From Actinomycetes bacterium (GTDB taxonomy: Bacteria > Actinomycetota > Acidimicrobiia > Acidimicrobiales > Palsa-688), in the NCBI GenBank assembly GCA_021827285.1, contig JAKAWM010000044.1, forward strand, positions 1 through 10,798: a stretch of DNA of 10,798 nt. The letters run 5' to 3'. Each line of letters begins with the position of its first letter. Position 1 is the first letter of the stretch. The translations under genes were made by a program, and so were the position numbers. The notes beneath the pieces were generated by a model. That model did not search any database, had not been told where the DNA came from, and saw nothing but the letters and a program-made list of their open reading frames with translations. Positions 1 to 6,627 of this stretch are shown in pieces.

Positions 1-756
1 GTGTTCGGGGAGCTCATGGAGGCCGTAGACCGGGCCAGGGCACACGGTGTCTCGGCCGATGGGGCCGTATGGGACCTCCAGCGTGCGCTCATCGAGTTCG
101 TCGAGGACAATTGGGACCGGCCCGACCAGGGCATTTGGGAGCTGCGCGGCCCGCCCCGGCCGCTCGTCTACTCTCGCGTCATGGCCTGGGTGGCCATCGA
201 CCGCGCCATCAAAGCGGTCGAGCAGTACGGCTTTGACGGCCCCGTGGACCGCTGGCGCAAGGTGGCCAGCTCGATCCGCGAGCAAGTCTGCTCGCAGGGC
301 TTTAGCCCACGTGTCGGGTCCTTTGTCCAGTCATATGGCTCCGATGAGCTTGACGCCAGTTTGTTGATGCTGCCCTTGGTCGGGTTCCTACCCATCGACG
401 ACCCCAGGGTGGTGGGGACGATCGAGGCCGTCCAGCAGGAGCTGACCGTAGACGGGTTCGTCGCCCGCTATAAGACGGGCTCTGGTGTAGACGGGCTGGC
501 CGGGGAAGAAGGTACGTTCTTACCCTGCACCCTGTGGTTGGTGTCCTGCCTGGCCCTTCTCGGCCGTACTGAGCAGGCACGCCGGTACTTCGAGCGGGTG
601 GTGTCGATTGCCAACGACGTGGGGCTCCTTTCCGAGGAGTATGACACCAGGGCCAAGCGGCTGGTGGGCAACTTTCCCCAGGCCTTCACCCACGTTGCGC
701 TGGTGAATGCCGCTCGCCTCCTCTCCGCGGCCGTCTCCCCGGCCCGCCCGCAATAA
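1..756 (+). CDS. GH15 glucoamylase/trehalase-like glycoside hydrolase, C-terminal part (5' truncated)
   Basis: This is the C-terminal 251 residues of a family 15 glycoside hydrolase, an (alpha/alpha)6-barrel enzyme that releases glucose from alpha-glucans or splits trehalose. The frame is open at base 1 and the visible part begins inside the barrel, so the GTG at base 1 is probably not the start. Around window residues 42-50 the motif DQGIWELRG carries the Glu (E47) expected to be the general acid. The second hallmark, GLLSEEYD near residues 208-215, carries the general-base Glu (E212 or E213) and is followed by GNFPQAFTHVALVNAA, typical of the family C-terminus. EGTFLPCTLWLV is another conserved barrel helix. 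Both catalytic regions look intact. Bacterial GH15 proteins include glucoamylases, trehalases and other alpha-glucosidases, and the substrate cannot be decided without the N-terminal domain. The gene converges on the hydrolase with only 7 bp between stop codons and no visible terminator. Confidence 0.85.
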   Translation: MFGELMEAVDRARAHGVSADGAVWDLQRALIEFVEDNWDRPDQGIWELRGPPRPLVYSRVMAWVAIDRAIKAVEQYGFDGPVDRWRKVASSIREQVCSQGFSPRVGSFVQSYGSDELDASLLMLPLVGFLPIDDPRVVGTIEAVQQELTVDGFVARYKTGSGVDGLAGEEGTFLPCTLWLVSCLALLGRTEQARRYFERVVSIANDVGLLSEEYDTRAKRLVGNFPQAFTHVALVNAARLLSAAVSPARPQ

Positions 757-763
757 CGGGCGC

Positions 764-1636
764 CTACGCAAACGAGCGGGCCACCAGCCGCCGGACGGCC
801 ACCGCCACCTCGGTTGGATGGAGCTGAGGGAGCAGGTGACCTCCACCGCTCACCTCTTCCAGGGTGGCCCCGGGGATGTCGGACGCCAGGCGGCGGCCCA
901 CACGAAGGGGGATGACGCGGTCTACGGTGCCGGCCACGACCGCGACCGGTATGCTGAGCTGCTTTATCCTGCCCGCCAGGAGAGGGAGCTCATGGGCCAG
1001 GGCACGCTGCTCGACGGCAAAACTGCTCCAGGTCGAGCGGCTACGCCAAGAGGTGGCTATGTCGGCCAGGTCCTCGCTCAGGTGGCCTCGGAGCCGGCCG
1101 CCCGCGAAAGCTCGCGCCGGGCCCCAGGAAAGGAGCCGGCCCGCGGTGCTGAGCGTGACCGCGGCCAGAGCCGTCCCCACCGAGGGACGGGCGAGGAGGC
1201 GGTCAAGCCGGCCCAGGGGCTCGGCCGGCCCCACGGAGCAAACCAGGGCGATCCCGCGGACTAGGCCAGGGAAGTCGAGCGCGGCTTGCAATGCCACCCC
1301 TCCGGCCCAACTGTGCCCGACGATTACTGCTCCGTCGACCTCGAGCGAGCGGAGCAATTGGGCAACGGCCGCGGCGTTGGCGGCAAACCCCGTGGCCCTG
1401 CCGCCTGTGCGGCCGTAGCCGGGCCGATCGGGGACGATGACCAAGTGGTCACGGACGAGATCGTCGGCCACCGCCTTCCAATCGCCTCCATAGCCGGGTT
1501 GCCCATGGAGAAGCACCACTGGCCACCCAGCCCCCCGCACTTCGGCCTGGAGCTCTCTTGCCACCCGGCGTGGCACCTGCGGCTTCGGCAAGGGGCTCCG
1601 GTGCTGCCTACGCAGCAGGGCGCGAGTGGACGGCAC
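764..1636 (-). CDS. alpha/beta-fold hydrolase
   Basis: A predicted 290-residue serine hydrolase of the alpha/beta-fold superfamily. Numbered from the GTG at 1636, VVLLHGQPG (residues 40-48) forms the oxyanion-hole HG region. VIVPDRPGYGRT follows strand 4, and GHSWAGG holds the nucleophile Ser109 at the elbow. AGTVDRVIP contributes the acid Asp239, and SGGGHLLP contributes the catalytic His267, so the triad is complete. The region between residues 135 and 210 is the variable cap, and the substrate cannot be read from it. The frame stays open up to 1840, but that longer version would run into the divergent lipoprotein gene. The GTG at 1636 is preferred because a TACGCT hexamer ends 6 nt before it, the spacing of a leaderless start, and no Shine-Dalgarno is seen. 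Other possible starts are GTG at 1642 or 1699 and ATG at 1738. Function is sure at superfamily level only. Confidence 0.82.
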   Translation of the reverse strand: MPSTRALLRRQHRSPLPKPQVPRRVARELQAEVRGAGWPVVLLHGQPGYGGDWKAVADDLVRDHLVIVPDRPGYGRTGGRATGFAANAAAVAQLLRSLEVDGAVIVGHSWAGGVALQAALDFPGLVRGIALVCSVGPAEPLGRLDRLLARPSVGTALAAVTLSTAGRLLSWGPARAFAGGRLRGHLSEDLADIATSWRSRSTWSSFAVEQRALAHELPLLAGRIKQLSIPVAVVAGTVDRVIPLRVGRRLASDIPGATLEEVSGGGHLLPQLHPTEVAVAVRRLVARSFA

Positions 1637-1642
1637 GCGCAC

Positions 1643-1671
1643 AGCGTAGTGCTGAGGGCCCGCGCCGCTGT
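1643..1671 (-). promoter_or_regulatory. putative leaderless promoter of the alpha/beta hydrolase
   Basis: On the minus strand TACGCT (1648-1643) fits the actinobacterial -10 pattern TAnnnT and lies 6 nt before the GTG at 1636, so transcription would begin at or next to the start codon. Seventeen nt further upstream is ACAGCG (1671-1666), which does not match the TTGACA -35 consensus. The prediction rests on the -10 pattern, its spacing and the lack of a ribosome binding site. Confidence 0.4.
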
Positions 1672-1693
1672 AGCAGTGCCGGGTCGGTACGAT
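1665..1693 (+). promoter_or_regulatory. putative leaderless promoter of the DUF732 lipoprotein
   Basis: TACGAT (1688-1693) matches TAnnnT and is followed by 7 nt and then the ATG at 1701. No Shine-Dalgarno precedes the ATG, so a leaderless mRNA is predicted. CCGCTG (1665-1670) sits 17 bp upstream of the hexamer; the same hexamer at the same spacing precedes purL. This promoter lies back to back with that of the hydrolase, and the two upstream hexamers overlap. Confidence 0.45.
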
Positions 1694-1700
1694 CGCCACG

Positions 1701-2048
1701 ATGGGGTCGCGAAGAGCCCTGGCGGCCGCAGTGGTCATAGCGTTGTGCCTGCTCGTCTCGGCCTGCGGTGGGACAGGCTCTGCTACCAGCCAGCAGGACC
1801 AGGCCTTCCTCAACGAGGTCGATGGACAGGCACCTGACATCTCCAGCTACCGGACAGGCTCCCAGCTGCTGAGCCTGGGCCAAGCCGTGTGCACGGACTT
1901 CGAGTCTGGGGCGTCGGCGCAGGAGGTGGGGGACCGCATCCCGCTCTACGAAGGCAGCCCGTTGCTGCCCCCCGCCGACTTGGGGGCAGTCATGTCGGCG
2001 GCGGTGGACCAGTTGTGCCCCAAGTACCGCAGCGTCCTTGGCCAGTAG
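1701..2048 (+). CDS. DUF732-type secreted lipoprotein
   Basis: A 115-residue predicted lipoprotein. The N-terminus has a short basic region (MGSRR), a hydrophobic core, and the lipobox V-S-A-C with Cys22 as the lipidated residue, so the mature protein should be anchored to the outer face of the cytoplasmic membrane. Residues 33-110 resemble DUF732 (Pfam PF05305), a small helical domain common in mycobacteria and relatives. It shows a DQAFLNEV start, a GQAVC segment with Cys64, and a C-terminal AVDQLCPKY segment with Cys106; the two cysteines probably form a disulfide. DUF732 has no established function. The ATG is chosen because the signal peptide begins right at it and a -10-like TACGAT stands 7 nt upstream. 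The gene stops 12 bp before the end of the convergent FHA-like gene, with no obvious terminator between them. Confidence 0.78.
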   Translation: MGSRRALAAAVVIALCLLVSACGGTGSATSQQDQAFLNEVDGQAPDISSYRTGSQLLSLGQAVCTDFESGASAQEVGDRIPLYEGSPLLPPADLGAVMSAAVDQLCPKYRSVLGQ

Positions 2049-2060
2049 GTGGCTTCAGCA

Positions 2061-3314
2061 TCAGGCTGGCCAAGCCGACAGGTAAGTGAGCACCCGGCCC
2101 CCACAGGAGAGGTGCGAGCCGCTCGGCAGGTCCCTCTGCTCGTAGCGGCCGAGTTGGCCCCAGCTCTCGACCTCTGGGGGTTGGATCCAGGTACCTCCTT
2201 CGGCGCCCCGGTCTACCAGCCGCGCATCCCAGCCTCTGAGCTGGACCTCAGCTTGAACCGGCCCCATGGTGTTGCCAGGGCCGGCACGCATGGCTATCCC
2301 CCTGACCATGCCGGACTGGACCTCAGGAGCCACCTCCGGCTGAGTGCCGATCAAGCACCCTCGGTCCAAAGCCCAGATGGAGCCGTCATCGGCCAGTAGC
2401 GCCCCAAGGCAGGGTTGCGGACCACTCAGCTGGGCCGTGCCGGGTGCGACGGCCCGCCCGCACCGGAGGCAGCGTGTTACCCGTGGGTGGTTGAAATGCC
2501 CCTGTTCGCAGCGCACGCCAGGGACGTCGGGTTGGCCAGGCATCGGGAACGTAGTAGCCAGGTCGCTGGCCAATCGGAGCGGGGCCGGGGTCGCCGTGGG
2601 GAGGCTCCGCAGATCTATGGCCCCTCCGTCACCGGCGGGCGACGTCGCCTGGGCCGGCGGGGCCGCAGCCGATGGCCCCGGGGCAACCTGGGGCTGGGCA
2701 ACCTGGGGCTGGGCAACCTGGGGCTGGGCAGGCGGCACCATGATGTTCGGGTTTGCTGGCGCCAGCTGCACGGGCTGCGCCGGCTGGGCTAGCTGCACCG
2801 GCTGCACCGGCTGGGCAACTTGCACCCCAGCCGCCGGCACCGGTTGAGCCACCTGCTGGAGCAGGATGAAACCGGAACCCGGCACGACGCCGCTCACCAG
2901 GTCAAAGGGGTTACCTTGCTGGCTGGGTGGAGGCGGCGGAGCCCCGTAGGCAAGGACGATCAGGGGCCAGGGCCTGCCGATAGGCACGACCATCCAGCCC
3001 GGGACCGGCTGGGGGTAAAGCCAACGCCCGCTGTCCCAGGCTTGAACCGGCCCGTGCAGGAACAGCGAAAGGCCGCTGGTGCCCGGCCCTACAACGGCGA
3101 AAGGCGCCTGTGGCTCCGGGTCCCCCCGCTGCAGGATGGCGATCAGGGAGTTGGCTAACTGGTCGCCGCCCCCTGGCGCCTGGCTGGCCCGTTGCGCTTC
3201 AGCCACCAAGTGGTTGTGGAGGGCGGCGGTACCCTGCGGCCCGGCCCAGACGGCGACATCGCCGAAACGGGCCACCATCCCGGGGCCAGCTAGAACTTCA
3301 AGTTTGTCAGCCAT
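2061..3314 (-). CDS. zinc-ribbon and degenerate FHA-domain protein
   Basis: A 417-residue cytosolic protein with no signal peptide or membrane segment. Residues 1-125 form a globular domain (AGPGMVARFGDVAVW... LHGPVQAW...) of the kind seen at the start of some actinobacterial FHA proteins; its function is not known to me. Residues 126-265 are a Pro/Gln/Ala/Val-rich linker with PQVAQ and PVQ repeats. Residues 269-285 form a zinc ribbon (C269, H273, C282, C285; CEQGH...CLRCG). Residues 304-413 follow the FHA pattern (WALDRGCLIG, AEVQLRGWDARLVD, GGTWI, RVLTYLS). The usual phosphothreonine-contact residues are replaced: the GR arginine by Thr324, the SRxH segment by G351-P352-x-Q354, and the NG asparagine by Gly373. 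It therefore looks like a pseudo-FHA. The start is fixed by AAGGAGGT 8 nt upstream. It lies 40 bp downstream of the pseudokinase, probably in one transcript. Confidence 0.75.
   Translation of the reverse strand: MADKLEVLAGPGMVARFGDVAVWAGPQGTAALHNHLVAEAQRASQAPGGGDQLANSLIAILQRGDPEPQAPFAVVGPGTSGLSLFLHGPVQAWDSGRWLYPQPVPGWMVVPIGRPWPLIVLAYGAPPPPPSQQGNPFDLVSGVVPGSGFILLQQVAQPVPAAGVQVAQPVQPVQLAQPAQPVQLAPANPNIMVPPAQPQVAQPQVAQPQVAPGPSAAAPPAQATSPAGDGGAIDLRSLPTATPAPLRLASDLATTFPMPGQPDVPGVRCEQGHFNHPRVTRCLRCGRAVAPGTAQLSGPQPCLGALLADDGSIWALDRGCLIGTQPEVAPEVQSGMVRGIAMRAGPGNTMGPVQAEVQLRGWDARLVDRGAEGGTWIQPPEVESWGQLGRYEQRDLPSGSHLSCGGRVLTYLSAWPA
2681..2725 (-). repeat. three exact tandem copies of a 15-bp unit inside the FHA-like gene linker
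   Basis: On the plus strand the 15-mer GGGCAACCTGGGGCT occurs three times head to tail (2681-2695, 2696-2710, 2711-2725), followed by a partial GGGCA. On the coding strand it gives repeated Pro-Gln-Val-Ala-Gln. The unit is a multiple of three, so copy-number change would lengthen or shorten the linker without a frameshift. Looser repeats of the same composition continue at about 2755-2830. Confidence 0.9.
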
Positions 3315-3322
3315 CGACAGCT

Positions 3323-3330
3323 ACCTCCTT
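3323..3330 (-). promoter_or_regulatory. strong Shine-Dalgarno of the FHA-like gene
   Basis: AAGGAGGT on the minus strand, 8 nt before the ATG at 3314, is almost fully complementary to the 16S rRNA 3' end. It settles the start and suggests efficient independent translation initiation in the 40-bp gap after the pseudokinase stop codon. Confidence 0.85.
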
Positions 3331-3354
3331 ACCGATCCTGGCTGCGGATTGGGC

Positions 3355-4248
3355 TTACGCACTAGCCGTGCCAGCCCCGCCACCGGCGTCGCCGGAGCCA
3401 CCCGCCTCAGTACCCGCGGCCCCGCCCGCTGTAACAGGCCCCGCGCCAGTCAACTGGGCGGCGGCCTGCTCCAATGTATCGGCTACCTCGGCGGCCGTTT
3501 GGGGCCTGACCGCCGGGTCCACCGCCAGGCACCTACCCACTATCTCTGCTACGGCGGCCGGCAGAGGCGCCAAGGCCGGCGGAGGGGACGCCAATTGCCG
3601 GGAAAGGGCATCGACCACTGGTACATCATCCAGTCCCTGGAACGGTGCCATCCCCGTGACTACATAGTGCGCCGTTGCTCCCAGTGCCCAGATGTCTGAC
3701 CATCGCCCACCGGAGCCCCGCAGCAACTGGGGATCGATGTAACCGAGGGGTGGGTAGCCGACCTGGGCGAGCAGGCGGGTACCGTCGGCCAGGGCGGGAG
3801 GGCCGAGCACGGCGGTACCGTCCTCACACAAGGCCACGACTTGGGGGCAGATGGCGGCGTGAATGAGGCCGTGCTCGTGGAGGACATGCGCGCCCCGCGC
3901 CGCCCTGGCCAGCGCCCGTAGCCGGGCGGGGACGTCGAGCTCAGCCGGGGCTGAAGCCAGGGTGCCCGCCACCTCGACTTCCGCGCTGACAAATATCACC
4001 GGTCGTTGGTCCCGTTCGCCTATCCCCGCCTCGATCCAGGCGGGCAGCCCAGCCCCCCGTACGGCGGCGAACGAGCTGATGCGCGCTTTGGCTGCCGTCC
4101 AAGCTAGGCGCGCCACCGGTCCCAGGATCCACACCGTGACGGGGGCGCCCTGGCCCAAGCGCTCAGGACGCTTGGCCCTCAAACAGGGAAGAGTGCCGTC
4201 TTCGACCACGGCCTTCGTCACTTCGTAGCCAGCGACCTGGTTGGCCAA
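3355..4248 (-). CDS. serine/threonine protein kinase-fold pseudokinase
   Basis: A 297-residue protein with the outline of a Hanks-type kinase domain at residues 7-262. GYEV opens the N-lobe, ARAARGAHVLHEHGLIH is the helix leading to the catalytic loop, RWSDIWALGATAHYVVTGMAPFQG is the conserved F-helix region (D185, W187, G190), and CLAVDPAVRPQTAAEV ends the C-lobe (R248). The catalytic parts are missing. There is no glycine-rich loop (VEDGTLPC). The VAVK lysine is Trp40. HRDLKPxN reads HAAICPQVV, so the catalytic Asp is Ala132. The DFG position reads GPP (149-151), and APE reads DPQ (172-174). Phosphotransfer is very unlikely. Residues 265-297 are a Gly/Ala/Thr-rich tail, and no membrane segment is seen. 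The start is a TTG chosen by AAGGAGGG 5 nt upstream. The gene leads a two-gene unit with the FHA-like protein. A scaffold or allosteric role is inference. Confidence 0.8.
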   Translation of the reverse strand: MANQVAGYEVTKAVVEDGTLPCLRAKRPERLGQGAPVTVWILGPVARLAWTAAKARISSFAAVRGAGLPAWIEAGIGERDQRPVIFVSAEVEVAGTLASAPAELDVPARLRALARAARGAHVLHEHGLIHAAICPQVVALCEDGTAVLGPPALADGTRLLAQVGYPPLGYIDPQLLRGSGGRWSDIWALGATAHYVVTGMAPFQGLDDVPVVDALSRQLASPPPALAPLPAAVAEIVGRCLAVDPAVRPQTAAEVADTLEQAAAQLTGAGPVTAGGAAGTEAGGSGDAGGGAGTASA

Positions 4249-4253
4249 CGTCT

Positions 4254-4261
4254 CCCTCCTT
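4254..4261 (-). promoter_or_regulatory. Shine-Dalgarno selecting the TTG start of the pseudokinase
   Basis: AAGGAGGG on the minus strand, 5 nt before the TTG at 4248. It supports the TTG start, after which the protein opens with MANQVAGYEV, the usual beginning of a kinase N-lobe. Confidence 0.75.
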
Positions 4262-4338
4262 AGCTGGTGCCGGAGTACGTATGGGAAGCGGAACTACCGG
4301 AGAACAGTAGCTTGGCACGAGCTGGCCTCACCATAGGA

Positions 4339-4367
4339 CCGCTGGTTGAACGCCCGCAGTCTACGTT
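4339..4367 (+). promoter_or_regulatory. putative leaderless promoter of purL
   Basis: TACGTT (4362-4367) fits TAnnnT and ends 7 nt before the purL ATG at 4375. CCGCTG (4339-4344) stands 17 bp upstream of it. The geometry is identical to the lipoprotein promoter at 1665-1693. No good Shine-Dalgarno precedes the ATG (only GAAGGC directly against it), so a leaderless transcript is predicted. Confidence 0.45.
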
Positions 4368-4374
4368 TGAAGGC

Positions 4375-6600
4375 ATGGATCCGACACTGCACCGAGAGCT
4401 CGGCCTCACCGACGATGAGGCGGCGTCCATCGAGCGCATATTGGGGCGCCGCCCCAACCACCTCGAGCTGGCCATGTACGCGGTGATGTGGAGCGAGCAC
4501 TGCAGCTACAAATCGTCCAAGGTCCATCTTCGGCGCTTGCCCACCGAAGGGCCCGGCGTCTTGGTGGGGCCGGGGGAAAACGCCGGCGTCGTGGATGCCG
4601 GCGATGGCATCGCCGTTGCCATCCGCATCGAGAGCCACAACCACCCCTCCGCCATAGAGCCTTACCAAGGTGCGGCTACCGGGGTGGGCGGGATCATCCG
4701 CGACATCTTCACCATGGGGGCCAGGCCCATCGCGCTCATGGACCCTCTCCGCTTTGGCCCGCTGGACGACGCCCACAATCGCTGGGTCGCCGGTGGCGTC
4801 GTCAGCGGCATCTCGGGCTACGGCAACGCTGTTGGCGTACCGACCATAGGCGGGGAGCTCGAGTTCGCCAGCTGTTACGCCGGCAACCCCTTGGTGAACG
4901 TCCTCTGCTGCGGGCTCCTGCCCAAGGACCGCCTGGTGCTCGGACGGGCGAGCGGCGTCGGCAACCTGGCCGTGCTCATCGGCTCCACAACGGGGCGGGA
5001 CGGCATCGGCGGGGTGAGCGTCCTGGCCTCGGCGGCGTTCAGCGAAGACGCCGAGGCAGAGGCGGCTAAGCGGCCGAACGTGCAGGTGGGCGACCCCTTC
5101 GAGGAAAAGCGCCTCATCGAGGCCACGCTGGAACTACTGGACCAGCACCTGGTGATCGGCATCCAGGATCTGGGCGGCGCAGGGCTCACGTGCGCCACCA
5201 GCGAAACTGCCTCACGCGGTGGTGTCGGGATGGACGTGGACCTCGACGCCGTCCCCCTGCGGGAACCGGGCCTCGAGCCCTTCGAGGTCATGACCAGCGA
5301 GAGCCAGGAGCGCATGCTCGCCATAGTCGATCCCGGGGCCTTGGGCCGGGTCATGGAAGTGTGCCAGCGCTGGGAGGTCCGCGCCAGCGTGGTAGGCAAG
5401 GTAACGGCGGGCGGGCGGTTGCGGGTGCTGCGGGGGGGCTGGGACGGCGAGGTCTTGGCGGACGTGCCGGCCGCCAGCCTTCACGAGGACGCACCCGTCT
5501 ACAACCGGCCCATGCGCCGGCCAGCTGATTGGGACGAGCGGGCGAGCGACGATCCCGCCCACCTCCGGCCCCCCGTGAGCCCAGAGGAGGTGGCCGACGA
5601 TCTCCTGGCCTTGCTCGCTGATCCGTCCTGGGCCTACCGCCAGTATGACCACCAGCTGTTCTTGAACACGGCTGTTGCACCCGGCGCGGACGCGGCCGTC
5701 CTGCGCCTGTCAGCCCCGGGAGTGCGGCCGTCGCCGGGAAGCCGTCCCCGTGGCCTGGCCCTCTCCACGGACGGCAACCCCCGCTGGTGCGCTCTGGACC
5801 CTCGAGCCGGGGCTCGCCTGGCGGTGGCAGAGGCCGCTCTCAACGTGGCCTGCGCCGGGGCCCGCCCCGTAGCCCTGGTGAACTGCCTCAATTTCGGTAA
5901 TCCCGAGCACCCCGAGGTGATGTGGCAACTGTCTGAGGCCGTGGATGGCATGGCGGAGGCCTGCTCGGCTCTCGGCATCCCCGTGGTCGGTGGCAACGTC
6001 AGCCTCTACAACGAAAGCCGGGGGGCGGACATCGACCCCACACCGGTGGTCGGCATGCTCGGCCTCATAGATGAGCTGGCGCCGGCCGTGCCCACCCCGG
6101 TCCTCGTCCAGGGGAGCCACATACTCGTAGTGGGGGCAACGGCGACTTCATTGGCTGGTTCGCGCTGGGCGGCCGAGCGCCGCGGCCATCTGGGTGGCAC
6201 CCTGCCCACCCTTGACCTGGCCCTGCATTCCCGGCTGCTGGCCCTGACCGCCGAGCTGGTCAACCGGCGCCTGGTCGATGCGGTCCACGATGTCTCCGAC
6301 GGCGGCCTGGGAGTGGCCCTGGCCGAGATGGCGGTGAAAAGTGGGACCGGGTGCCAGGTAAGGGGGATCCGTGACTGGAAAGAACTCTTTGGCGAGGGCC
6401 CGTCCAGGGTGGTCGTGAGCGTTGCCCCGGCGCATCTGGCCGAAGTCCTCGAACGAGCAGGAGCTGCCTGCTTGCCGGCCACGGCCCTGGGCTTGGGCGG
6501 CGGCGACCGCCTCGTCTTCGAAGGTCTGGTGGACATCAGCGTCGCCAGAGCCGCGGAGGCGTGGAGGGGTGCCATACCCAGCCAGATGTCCTCCCCCTGA
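4375..6600 (+). CDS. purL: phosphoribosylformylglycinamidine synthase subunit PurL
   Basis: A 741-residue small-type PurL, which makes FGAM from FGAR, ATP and ammonia in step 4 of de novo purine synthesis. Conserved stretches in order are GRRPNHLELAMY and MWSEHCSYKSS (catalytic His42 region), AIRIESHNHPSAIEPYQGAA and GVGGIIRDIFTMGARPIAL (nucleotide and substrate binding), IQDLGGAGLTCATSE, VALVNCLNFGNPE, VVGGNVSLYNES, and HDVSDGGLGVALAEMA near the C-terminus. The length fits the small form, which lacks a glutaminase domain and works with PurS and PurQ; neither is in the window. The frame opens at a GTG (4267), but the ATG at 4375 is preferred: MDPTLHRELGLTDDE is the usual family N-terminus, and the extra 36 residues have no family counterpart. 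The gene is divergent from the pseudokinase (126 bp apart) and converges on the PHP gene with 27 bp between stops. Confidence 0.95.
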   Translation: MDPTLHRELGLTDDEAASIERILGRRPNHLELAMYAVMWSEHCSYKSSKVHLRRLPTEGPGVLVGPGENAGVVDAGDGIAVAIRIESHNHPSAIEPYQGAATGVGGIIRDIFTMGARPIALMDPLRFGPLDDAHNRWVAGGVVSGISGYGNAVGVPTIGGELEFASCYAGNPLVNVLCCGLLPKDRLVLGRASGVGNLAVLIGSTTGRDGIGGVSVLASAAFSEDAEAEAAKRPNVQVGDPFEEKRLIEATLELLDQHLVIGIQDLGGAGLTCATSETASRGGVGMDVDLDAVPLREPGLEPFEVMTSESQERMLAIVDPGALGRVMEVCQRWEVRASVVGKVTAGGRLRVLRGGWDGEVLADVPAASLHEDAPVYNRPMRRPADWDERASDDPAHLRPPVSPEEVADDLLALLADPSWAYRQYDHQLFLNTAVAPGADAAVLRLSAPGVRPSPGSRPRGLALSTDGNPRWCALDPRAGARLAVAEAALNVACAGARPVALVNCLNFGNPEHPEVMWQLSEAVDGMAEACSALGIPVVGGNVSLYNESRGADIDPTPVVGMLGLIDELAPAVPTPVLVQGSHILVVGATATSLAGSRWAAERRGHLGGTLPTLDLALHSRLLALTAELVNRRLVDAVHDVSDGGLGVALAEMAVKSGTGCQVRGIRDWKELFGEGPSRVVVSVAPAHLAEVLERAGAACLPATALGLGGGDRLVFEGLVDISVARAAEAWRGAIPSQMSSP

Positions 6601-6611
6601 GCGGCACAGGG

Positions 6612-6623
6612 GTGCTCTCGCAC
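6612..6623. other. short inverted repeat between the convergent purL and PHP stops
   Basis: GTGC and GCAC (4 bp each) flank a TCTC loop in the 27-bp gap between the two convergent stop codons. It could act weakly on either transcript, but the stem is short and no U-run follows, so it is not claimed as a terminator. Confidence 0.2.
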
Positions 6624-6627
6624 TATC

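Noticed and set aside
1637..1840. Longer alpha/beta hydrolase starting at ATG 1840 or ATG 1738
   Set aside because: These overlap the lipoprotein gene on the opposite strand, and the added residues are low-complexity without family similarity. GTG 1636 has a well-placed -10-like signal.
2681..2730. CRISPR-like array
   Set aside because: The 15-bp units are directly adjacent with no spacers and lie inside a coding frame.
2344..2847. Plus-strand open frame with GWATW repeats
   Set aside because: It is the shadow of the PQVAQ repeat in the minus-strand FHA-like gene and has no ribosome site or family similarity.
4312..4340. TTGGCA (4312-4317) as a -35 box for purL
   Set aside because: It is close to TTGACA, but the only -10 candidates at 16-18 bp (such as TAGGAC) lack the final T. 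The TACGTT element nearer the ATG is a better fit.
4267..4374. purL starting at the GTG at 4267, giving 36 extra N-terminal residues
   Set aside because: The extra residues have no family counterpart, the GTG is only 18 bp from the divergent pseudokinase start, and the ATG at 4375 has the expected N-terminus plus a TACGTT hexamer 7 nt upstream.
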